Assembly: GCA_035041965.1 (NCBI GenBank)
Contig: JAPYMA010000008.1
Coordinates: 62,001 to 126,000 of the forward strand
Source of the DNA: Anisakis pegreffii
Taxonomy: Eukaryota; Nematoda; Chromadorea; Rhabditida; Anisakidae
DNA: 64,000 nt
Reading direction: 5' to 3'
A model generated the notes under the pieces. The model worked only from the letters and a program-made list of their open reading frames with translations. It did no database searches and was not told the origin of the DNA. The first letter of the stretch is position 1. Every line of letters begins with the position of its first letter. Positions 54,446 through 64,000 of the stretch are shown one piece after another. Made by a program: the position numbers and the translations under genes.

Positions 54446-57400
54446 ATGAATTTATTTGGGTTGATCGCCTTCGTATCGATTTTCCTCCTGATCGAAAATC
54501 GAGTAGTACAGGCACAGGTTACTAAGAATATGTCATTTTTATTAGTAATTGCTAGTACGAAAATATTCTATTTTCCACTTCATTTAAATTTGATATATTT
54601 GGATGAGATCATATACACATTCATTTAAGAAAGGAATTATCACTGCGGAATTATTATCGGATTGTCGTTTCTTTGTTAAAACGAATTTATTATTCGATTC
54701 GGTGACGATTCGTGATTGAAATTTTATCACTTCTTTAGTTATCAGTCTACTAAAATATCTATGCATTAAAATTGGATTTACACATGTTGTTAGTATTCCC
54801 AGGTATGTTGTTTAGTTTAGTGAAGACAATTTTCAGGACGAAGGAAATCAAGTTCAACCTCCTCAAGAACCAGCTGCTGCAGCAGCATCACAAGACAATC
54901 AAGGTAAATTATTGTATCATTCACTGTCATGTCATCACTTTTGCTTGTTGATTGCTCATCAGAATAAGACGCGAAAGCAATTTGATGTTATATTTGCGCA
55001 CATATGAGTCAGTGATGAACGTCATAAGTGACTGTCACTAAAAATGTACGAGAGAGTATTTTTCAGTGAAAAGAGTTATTGATAATACGAATTCATTTTT
55101 GATTCATAAAAAGGAATCATTTGAGTTCGATGGACACATTGTCAGTGCATGAAATTTCTTGAATAATTCATTAACAGGACCAAATCAACGGACACTATTA
55201 CAAGATAATAAAGTTGTCGAACCGGATGCACATCAAGTACCCGGAAAGTAAGCTGATTATTCTGTAGTGTGTAGTCAGTTGGAATTCATTCAAATTCAAT
55301 GACATGCAATGACAATTTCTTTGGCTACATGTGAGAATGATTCTTCGTATAATTGTTTAAAGTGAAACTGGATGTGTAATATTGAATACTTTTGGTATTA
55401 TGAAGAAAGTATTTTTTGATTGAATAAGTGCATGAATAAAGTGGCGCATAATGGATGTTATTCCAGTAGAAATGCAGAAAAGTTAAACGAAGGGGCAGAA
55501 GCAGCTGCAAATGGCAGGAAGCATCTGATCGAATATGACGAGTGTAAAGGGGATATTCATAAATATTGTCGAAAAGATGGAGTGGATTTGAGAAGTGATA
55601 TGGGAGTTCTGGAGTGCCTTCAAGATGCCGGATTCAGTGAGTCAGTATCGCTGAGTGAACCTTGTGAGCATCTTGTCTGGCAGTTTAAGGTGAATTCTAC
55701 TTTGGAATTGAAATGGTTCAGTTGTTCCATTCAGTTTGAAATAAATTTTGAGTAATTCAGGTGGATCTAACACAAGATGATCAATTTCGAGCTGCAGCGC
55801 AACGGTTCTGCCAGGAGCAATTAGCGGGCAACAGACAAATGGCATTATGTTTGGATGATAAAAGGCCTGGCTATGCGCTATCGTGTCTGTTGGATTTCAT
55901 TCATAATTTGTCGCAATCTACGCCATGTTTCCATTTTCTTGGTCGGTCTTTTTTTCATTCCGGTATAGCAGTTTGTTCATTCTCTTCCATGATCGAATTC
56001 TATAATTTCTAAGCCTTTCACTGCAGTTCATATAGTACGCGTGATGGGTAAGGGATTGACGCTTCAAAATAGCGATTATCTGAATTGTTCCTGTAAAGTA
56101 AACGTTGATCTTTTTTTTCAAAAAGTTTTTGTTTGTCATTAATTGGAAGCTTGATTCGTGTTTCAAGTGTTAGGCACTCGTCGTTTTATTTCTTTTTCAT
56201 TTTAGTGGTTAAGAATATTTTTGAATGGCTTATACTTCTTACATTCAATCACTCTCTTTTCTAGTCTTCTTTTTAAATGCAACGTTGAAGCAAATCCAAT
56301 TTGTAGAGCGTTCTGAACGATTGGCGTTTTCGGATTTTCGAGTTGTTGGGCCGTTTGTAGCGAAGTGTGGTGAAGCGATAAAGCGTTTACAATGTGGTTC
56401 TTTAACACCTCCATCTGCACATCAGAAAGTCCGTGTGCCTCATTCCCAAGGTACAGTTTTAATATAATTAGAGGATTGTTTTTTTTTATTATAATGGGAG
56501 GGGTGTTTCAAAATTTTTATTGTATTATTTGTCGAGTGGTTTCTGCATTGCAGTTTTGTTAATTCACTGCATGTGTGAATAAATCACATTAGTTATGCAA
56601 TCTAAACGTATTCATTTACATACACCAAATGATGTAATATTTTTGATCGAGACTACCATGTTCAATACAACGTTTGTGTTGGTGATGATCAGATAATCCT
56701 TTCCCGTTTGAGACACGTGCACATGCCATGAGCTTGTACATGTTTACATTTGTGGAATAATAAAATGACTACGAAAGGGCTATCACATTGTCAAATATAG
56801 TGATAGGAAACAATTGTTTTGTATTTAACAGCTGAATTTGTATTCAGTGGCTTCGAAAAGAGGATGTATAATGGGTCAGGGGAAGTCTGAGCGGAAAGTT
56901 ACTCATTTTATTCGATTAGCAAAAATCATTCGAAAAGCTTTTATTATTTGGGGGGACACGTGGCATATTTCTGAATTGAACCATAGTTGAATACACCAAA
57001 AAGATTCCTCAATTCTTTCAAAGCTGCCTCATTCACGTGCACATCATAGTATTTGTTAATTTCGACTTGGAATGTGGAATACAGTGATGAATTGATCTCA
57101 GTAAGGAGGTATTAGAAACTGAGTTATTCAGCCGACGTTTCAACGCTTAACGCGAGTTTCAAGCAGCTATCAAAAATCACCCCCCCCAATTGCAAATTTT
57201 TATACACTCAGAAACTCTCTCAAGCAAAAATGCGCCTTTGCTATTACCACCACCTAATTAACAGTAACCCAACTCTGTGTCGTTGAAATGTGGATAATAT
57301 TCTTATTTCTGATAACAGTGAGTGGGATCTGAATGATTGCTTGAGGTTATGTTTTAAGGTGCAACATTGGAATGCCTCATTGACAAAATAGTTAAAGCAT

Positions 57401-60400
57401 CTCAAACCGATCCCAATGCAATGCAGATGATCGATGACCAATGCAAACATGAAGTTATGCGAATTGCTGAACTGCAGTCGGATGATTTTCATTTAGATCG
57501 ACAGCTTTATTTTGCTTGCCGTGAGGACAGAGAAGTCCGTTTGATTTTCATTCGTTATTTCTCTGTTAAAATTGTCAACCAGGAGTGCATTTTGATAACG
57601 AATTTGCGCATTACGTCTTCATAATTGTGCAATCTTTTCAGCGCTTCTGTGCGGATATACAATCCGGAAACGGTAAAGTGCTGGAATGTCTTATGAAACA
57701 TCGCACTGATCAGTTTATGGAACCAGGCGTAAGCAGTTCTTTGCAATGCATTATCGATCCAAGTTTCCGTATATGTTCTGTAGTTCTAAGCAATATGCCA
57801 TATTTCAGTGTGCACAAATCTTAGGCGAACGGGCAGTACTGATGGGACAAAATTTCCGTTTATCTCATCCACTTGTTGATGGATGCGAGCATGAATTAAA
57901 AGAATACAAATGTTCTCCTCAAACACAATTCGCCTCGTCACCCAACTTTCATCTAAGTTGGGTTCTGTTGTGCCTCGAGAACGCTGCTCATTCGAAAGAT
58001 GCTAAATTCTCAGAACAATGCCGACACGAAATGATAGAACATAGGCGTATGATGATGAGTGAATTCAGGATGAGCCCTGAAATAGTACTTACATGTGGTC
58101 AGGTATCATCCATTTTTTATTCTTCTTTGTTGTTTTTGCAGACATTCTGATTGTGTTTCGAGCATATTATATCTACTTTTATTGTTGGTATGCTTTTCGC
58201 AAATCTCATTCAAGGATATCGATCGGTACTGCAGTCCAAAAGGTGACATCGAGGGCGAAGGCAAAACTTTGCACTGTCTGATGGGTCATGCACAACAACG
58301 TTCTGATGCACAGAAATTGACACCACAATGCTTGCAAGCAATTTCTACTGTCGTTAAGGTGAATTTTCACTCGTTTTCTTCAGGGCGATTTTTAGACGTT
58401 TTGACAATGTTTACGATTTTAGTTCTCGTCTCATGAGATTAACATTAATATTAATCTCATTAGTTGGGACTTGTGAGTTTAAGCTTATTTTCAATGAATT
58501 CTTCCACATTTTATTTCATCGGTAGCAGCCTTCGAAACATTCGGATATTTCCTTGACTAACTTTTCGTTGTTTTCAGTTGGCAGACATAGGATCGAACTA
58601 TAAAGTTGATCGCGTTCTGTACGCTTCATGCAGAAAATTGATCGATGGTGAATGTTATTGCTTTAGTTTTCTGTTCAGTTTATTTAATTAATATCACATT
58701 TAACGAAATAACATTAAGGACCTTGTGCAATGGACGCCCAATCGGAGGCGAGTACGTTGACGTGTTTAATGCGTCATATGGATGTTGACATGCCAAAAGA
58801 ATGTGAACAGCGTCTCCTTGAAATTCAGTATTTCATGGCTAGAGATTGGACCTTAGACCCTGAACTTTATCAAGCATGCCATGTAGATGCAGTTCAAAAG
58901 TACTCAGCAGTTGATCTTGTCTCATCTTGATCTTTTTTCTTTTCTTCAGTTCCATTGAATAAGTGCACGTTGTGTAATTTAAGTCGAATCTACCCGATTA
59001 TTATGTGTTTAAAAGAATTTGTAAGAGTCATCACAATGACAGGAAAAATTTTATTGAGAATTCGTGTTAATTTATTGCGTCATATTCAGTATGTGTTATA
59101 AAATGGGAGAGCCACAATCCTTTATCATTGCATAAGTGAAACGCCATTGAAAGATTCTGTTCTAAATCGAATAATCATGTCCTAGTATATGAATATCAAA
59201 ATGATAATTTTTATTTGCGAATTCATTCCTCAAATGATATTGATCCACAGTTAACGTTTTATCCAAATTCATTTAGTTATGTTTTAATGAAATTCTGTTT
59301 CAGATGTGGAGCCAATGATGAGTGGCATTTGCAAGGCAATGGTGTCAACAAACCTGATCCTGGTCCTGTTGTATTGGCATGTTTATATCGTTCTGCTTAT
59401 GATGATCAAAACCCTGTTAGTTCCAGTTGTCTTTTTTATAAATCTTATTCTGGTTCATTGTTTTTAGTTATCATCAGTGCAACAATTGCGAAGAATATTT
59501 TAGGAATTTTTCATTGTGGAATTCTCATTTATGTGTTATTATCGTCGAGTATTTTGTTAGTTCATTTGGTTGTGTTTAGGTTTTCCTAATCAGGATGCGC
59601 ACCACAGAAAAGCTTCCGCGATAACTGTAGGATTAGTGTGATATATTGAAGATATCTTAAAAAAGAGCATTAATAGCCTTGAAGGATTGTAAAGTAGTGC
59701 TGGTTGTTCCAATAAAAAATGAAACTTCAGCTGAAACCTGAATGTGCATCAAATGTACGTCGAGTGTTGAGAACACGTGCTTTACGTGTCAATTTAATTC
59801 CGGACATAGAAGATGCATGTCGAGATGCTCTCTCCGAATATTGCTCTAATAACGTGCAACCAATGGAGGTGAGTTTTATGTACAGATTTAATCTATAGAT
59901 AGCCATTCAGATATGCTAAAAAATCATGTTTGTGTTGAAGGAGATGCGTTGTTTACAAGAACATTTCGAAGAACAAGAGTTTATACGGAGGCATAAAACT
60001 TGCTATGAGAAGGTGAGTGAGTTCACAAGAATGGAAGCTAAAGATACGGCTCTGAATCGTGCACTTACGAAGGCCTGTAAACCGGTTATCACCACATATT
60101 GCTCGGTTAGACAATAGTTTCGTTTATTTAATTTACTTGAACTGTTTGAGATGAATAATGCATAATGCCAATTTATGGCGTGTGATTATTATCTGTAAAT
60201 GAAATGGTTATAAAACTCCGTAAGGAACTCTTTTAATTTATAGCAGTTCTTAAATGAAGATATCGATCATGGTGATGTGATGAATTGTTTGGCTTCGAAT
60301 AAAGATCGTCCTGAGATGACCACAAAATGTCGTTCCTATGTGAATCATTTCGAATTGATTTCACTTCGCGACTATACGTTCAGTCATCGATTCAAGCAAG

Positions 60401-63400
60401 CATGCGCTAACGATATCACCAAGTATTGCTCGAATAAAGGCAATCAGAAGTAGTTATTCGAATATCTCTTCAATTCAGCAAATTTGTTTTTTTTTGATTT
60501 ATACACAGTGATTGCTTCAGCTCTACTTACAAGGGAAGGTCACGAACTTACCCCAACGTTTCGGGGTGAGATGCATATCATTTTGTAGGGCTCGTATAGC
60601 TGATTACGAATATGCAAATATTTTTTGCGGCGGACAAGCGGGACGGAAGATATGGCGGGGAAAAGATTTTCAGTGTATTGAAGTGAGATTCTGAATTAGC
60701 ATTACGCAACGGCGGCTTGGCCTAGTGGGTAGTGTGCTAGCACGAGGATTGGATGCTTGGTAGTTCTGTTCCGCACGCTGCCGAAGTTTTTTTCTCTTAC
60801 ATTATTCCTAACATATTCAATTAGTCGTAATATTCTGCAACTTCACTCCCCACAACTTTTTCAAGTTGTGGGGATGCTTCCAATTTTTATTTTTTGTTTT
60901 TTTTAAAGTTTGATATTTTTTGTTTTCCATATCTGATCATGATGGATGTGTCTGTTTACAACAAAATGATCGAAACATAGATATAGGTTACAATAAGAAC
61001 ATTTTACAAAGGATAACTAATCACAACTATCTATATCACAATCTTGAGTCACTTGTTGAGGGAAACACACTTGGACTGGCGTTTCAAATTGATCAGGATG
61101 CTGTTGGACATATCCGCACGCGTACCAAGAGTACCTGTTGAAATCCCGAAACTTCGGATTGCAGAACTGGTTGAAAACCACTTCCAAAATACGCAAAACA
61201 TTTTCACGCTGATAGATCAGGAAGTCAATATCGTGAATAATAACATACGAGTGAATCTTGCGGATGAATGCTTTAAATATCCGAAAGAAATATCTGTCGA
61301 GCGGTTGGATATCTGCTGTAACCTACATCTATGTTTCGATCATTTTGTTGTAAACAGACACATCCATTATGATCAGATATGGAAAACAAAAAATATCAAA
61401 CTTTGAAAAAAAAAACAAAAAATAAAAATTGGAAGCATCCCCACAACTTGAAAAAGTTGTGGGGAGTGAAGTTGCAGAATATTACGACTACTTGAATATG
61501 TTAGGAATAATGTAAGAGAAAAAAAACTTCGGCAGCGTGCGGAACAGAACTACCAAGCATCCAATCCTCGTGCTAGCACACTACCCACTAGGCCAAGCCG
61601 CCGTTGCGTAATGCTAATTCAGAATCTCACTTCAATACACTGAAAATCTTTTCCCCGCCATATCTTCCGTCCCGCTTGTCCGCCGCAAAAAATATTTGCA
61701 TATTCGTAATCAGCTATACGAGCCCTACAAAATGATATGCATCTCACCCCGAAACGTTGGGGTAAGTTCGTGACCTTCCCTTGTTAGATTGCCACAATCG
61801 GTTTTTTATCTGAATGCTTTGCACATTAATGACTCACGGATGAAAATAGACGTACTGTCTCCGAAATAATAATACTGCGTAGTGGAAATGATGTGTTGAG
61901 TGCAGAGTTGCATTCGAAATGAATTTTTTATTTTGAATTTAACGATCTACGATAATTTTATTTTGCTACCAGCTTTCATCAAAATCTTTGATAAGGGTGT
62001 TTTTGCATTCGTAAGTTATCTAAACTTGCGATAACGAGAGTTCGTTGTGATTTTCACGTTATGTGTCGTTTTTTTAATTTTTAAGAGCACAAATAATTGA
62101 GTGTCTGTCAACAATAATCGTCGAGCATCGTGTTTTGGGGATGCCAGCCGATTTGGATAAAGAATGCAAGAAGCAAGTCAAAGTGGAATATTTGCAACAA
62201 GAAGAGGTGAATGTGAGTGGTTTAGATCATCTTTCAGTGTTCGTTTCAGTGAGTGTTCAATCTGTTGTGTGTGCATGTACGTGCAGCTTTTCCTCGTCCT
62301 CTGTTCCGTCCACTGTGACTGCTTTTTAACGTTTTCAAATCAGTCATAATTCATAATTGGCTTGCCAGTGAATTTCTTGTTGAGTAAAATGTTTCCGTTG
62401 TACTGCTAACAGTTTGTAATCAGCGTAATATTTTCATAACCTTATGAACCAATCACTTTTTGATCTTATTCATCGAGTTAATGATTCGCTCAGTGGTCTT
62501 CTGGCACATTAATTTTTTGTTTACAGTATTTAACAGTACTCACATCAAATAATATCATAAGATATTTAAGTTGATCCCACTTGAATCGTTTCGATTGATA
62601 TTGTCCATCACCAGATGAAAAGCCATTGAGATGACAACTTGTAATGCCGTTGCTTTACCCATTCCATTTTGTTCATTGCGTTAACATATAATCAATGACA
62701 AAATTAACGCCAACAATGTGAAAGGAGCATAATTCTCACCGTTGATTCGCGGGCACTAAGCAAATAAATGAAAGGATTCTTTTACGAACTTTTTTTCGCG
62801 TCTGTCGCATTACCAAAAATCTTTCAATGGTCTCCTCATTAATATTTCAGCATTTGGCAACGTCTATTTCCCCATCTAATTTATTGCTTATCTTTATTGC
62901 TGAATCCTGAATCAAACAGTCATCAGCTGAGGGCGAGGTGAAGCATCTTACCAACAGCATTGATCATGAACTGATTGAGATGCTGAAAGATCGATCTACT
63001 TGATCTGTATGTGCATAACTTAATACACTATCCTCCCGTATGTTGCGGTGCCAATTCACTCACGATCAGTCATAAATTCTTGCCAATTTAACGTGCTATT
63101 AATCATTATTGCTTACTGCAATGATTTCAATACAGGCGGTTCGGTCAAATTTCTTCGTTTTTTAATTATTATTCATCTTAACAAAAAGATGTTTGAAATG
63201 GTATAACGTCGCATACCATTGAGTGGAATTATGGAAACTGGCATATCTCATAGTTATTAAAGCGAAAGGGAATTTTTTTTTGTTGCTGTGATGTTCATAA
63301 TGTTATTTGCTGTATTTGTGCATAACCAGTAAATGGGCACTAATACTAATGAAGTAACGTTCATAACAACAAGTGTTAATATTATTGTCTTGATTATTGA

Positions 63401-63881
63401 TATCGATGTGTTAATCTTAAACCAATGTCTCACTGCAGTTTGATGATCGTGAGCATATGAAAGATGCAGACCCGATTCTTATGGAAAAATGTAAGGATGA
63501 AATAGTGCATCTCAAGTGTAATCTGGAGAAGAGTTTCAAAGATGTAATTGAATGCTTGAGAACGAACTTCGACGAGCTCGGTATGCGTTCTGTTATTGAA
63601 TTCTGATCATTGTTCGGCCCTTGTTTATTGCCTCGACTGAATGAGAAGCATTAGTGTAAGAAGTTTTTATTTATGAACTAATCACGGATGAGGAAAAAAT
63701 TATTCTTTCACGTGATTAGTGAATTCTCTCAATGCGATGTAAAGGAAGGCGTGAATGTAAGGGGATATTTATATGGATTTTTATAATGAAGGATGAATAT
63801 TAAGGAACCGAATGTAAAGCGTTAGTGTTCACTCGTGAGGAGATTGAAGCAGTTGATAACCGGTTCGACGATGAGTTACAG
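54446..63881 (+). CDS. GLG1: Golgi apparatus protein 1 (MG160/ESL-1), 3' end beyond window
   Basis: A type I Golgi membrane glycoprotein with many cysteine-rich repeats that binds secreted growth factors and, in vertebrates, E-selectin. Nineteen exons with closing phases: 54446-54517, 54837-54903, 55178-55247, 55467-55689, 55761-55941, 56307-56450, 57359-57534, 57642-57728, 57809-58102, 58215-58358, 58578-58647, 58719-58899, 59304-59415, 59731-59868, 59941-60105, 60244-60449, 62086-62206, 63439-63580, 63805-63881. This gives 890 residues so far; the human protein has about 1180. Residues 1-23 form a signal peptide (MNLFGLIAFVSIFLLIENRV), followed by a Gln/Ala-rich linker. GLG1 repeats with regularly spaced Cys begin near residue 105. 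Family-typical words are HSQGATLECL, AEIQSDDFHLDRQLYF-type text (here AELQSDDFHLDRQLYFACRE) and GKTLHCLMGH. The junction between exons 5 and 6 is the least certain: donor GTCGGT, with two possible acceptors. The remaining repeats, the transmembrane helix and the short tail must lie to the right. Confidence 0.94.
60710..60783 (+). other. tRNA-like sequence, left arm of the foldback
   Basis: 74 bases begin CGGCGGC and end GCTGCCG, able to form a 7-bp acceptor-like stem with one G·U pair. Next comes TTGGCCTAGTGGG, matching an RNA polymerase III A box, and later AGTTCTGTTCC, matching a B box at about 8 of 11 positions. An AGCA/TGCT stem could serve as anticodon arm, but its loop is too large. It is probably a tRNA-derived relic rather than a working tRNA gene. 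Confidence 0.55.
60848..60873. repeat. 11-bp stem hairpin inside the left foldback arm
   Basis: CCCCACAACTT and AAGTTGTGGGG are separated by TTTC. The same hairpin occurs in the right arm at 61439-61464. Followed by a T-rich run, it resembles a small structural end signal, but this is only a possibility. Confidence 0.8.
61530..61603 (-). other. tRNA-like sequence, right arm of the foldback
   Basis: The inverted copy of the tRNA-like sequence at 60710-60783, with identical acceptor-like ends, A box and B box as far as read. The two copies face each other across the element. Confidence 0.55.
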
Positions 63882-64000
63882 GTTATCATTACTTAGTACC
63901 TTTCTCGTGGTAACTGTTTGTATTCAAATCAGCATAACGCTTTAATTTTCAACAGTTTGTGGCTCTGTTGTCATCGTTATCATCAAATCTTTTGTTAATA

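Larger units (their letters stand above)
60530..61783. mobile_element. 1254-bp foldback element with near-identical 450-bp inverted arms, in a GLG1 intron
   Basis: The left arm (60530 to about 60990) and right arm (about 61325 to 61783) are reverse complements with only a handful of differences, mostly in A/T runs. The ends read CAAGGGAAGGTCACGAACTT. The flanks are TTA on both sides (60527-60529 and 61784-61786), a 3-bp duplication as in PIF/Harbinger elements. A central spacer of roughly 330 bp separates the arms. The terminal sequence is shared with the 63-bp hairpin at 17795. The element interrupts the intron between GLG1 exons 16 and 17 and leaves the exons intact. The near identity of the arms suggests a recent insertion or gene conversion between the arms. 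Confidence 0.9.

Noticed and set aside
62930..63001. Possible GLG1 exon behind AACAG (SSAEGEVKHLTNS)
   Set aside because: It ends in a stop and exons 62206 and 63439 already join in phase with good GLG1 similarity.
63956..64000. Possible next GLG1 exon behind CAACAG at the right edge
   Set aside because: The translation (FVALLSSLSSNLL) lacks the Cys and charged pattern expected after NRFDDELQ; too short to judge.

Overview
This is an A+T-rich (roughly two thirds by eye) window of nuclear DNA from an animal. Three multi-exon genes can be rebuilt exon by exon with matching codon phases, and all three are metazoan families: a zeta/iota-type diacylglycerol kinase, a delta/gamma-type sarcoglycan and Golgi apparatus protein 1 (GLG1). 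Many acceptors of the TTTTCAG type, mostly short introns and low gene density make a nematode the most likely source. The species or order cannot be told from this window, and no spliced-leader, rRNA or conventional tRNA gene was seen.

Layout. Bases 1-18472 hold no gene I can support, only a long TA microsatellite (10448-10526) and a 63-bp near-perfect hairpin transposon (17795-17857). From 18473 to about 29453 on the minus strand lies the DGK-zeta-like gene, with 19 exons and phases that close throughout. It carries a long Ser/Arg-rich N-terminus, two C1 domains and the catalytic and accessory kinase domains. Its C-terminus is short, lacks ankyrin repeats and ends in a PDZ-ligand-like ETLL. 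Further up on the minus strand are phase-consistent exons of a gene I do not recognise (31447-32225, with weaker exons at 33044-33470) and a divergent or decayed MO25/CAB39-like locus (34044-34810). A stretch without a supported gene (34811-42282) follows. The sarcoglycan gene (minus, 42283-46673, 7 exons) is complete. A 7.8-kb spacer rich in small hAT-like and GC-rich elements separates it from the divergently transcribed GLG1 gene (plus, 54446 to at least 63881), which begins with its signal peptide and runs off the right edge of the window.

Mobile DNA. Two elements share terminal sequence and a 3-bp TTA/TAA target duplication: the 63-bp hairpin at 17795 and a 1254-bp foldback at 60530-61783 inside a GLG1 intron. 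Each arm of the foldback carries a tRNA-like sequence. Several short hAT-like elements with 8-bp duplications sit in DGK and sarcoglycan introns and in the spacer.

How the genes relate. DGK-zeta ends diacylglycerol signalling, sarcoglycan anchors the dystrophin complex in muscle membrane, and GLG1 is a Golgi cysteine-rich membrane glycoprotein. Nothing in the sequence suggests that they act as one operon or pathway; they are separate neighbours. The most interesting items are the tRNA-bearing foldback family, the DGK without ankyrin repeats, and the high share of unusual splice sites.
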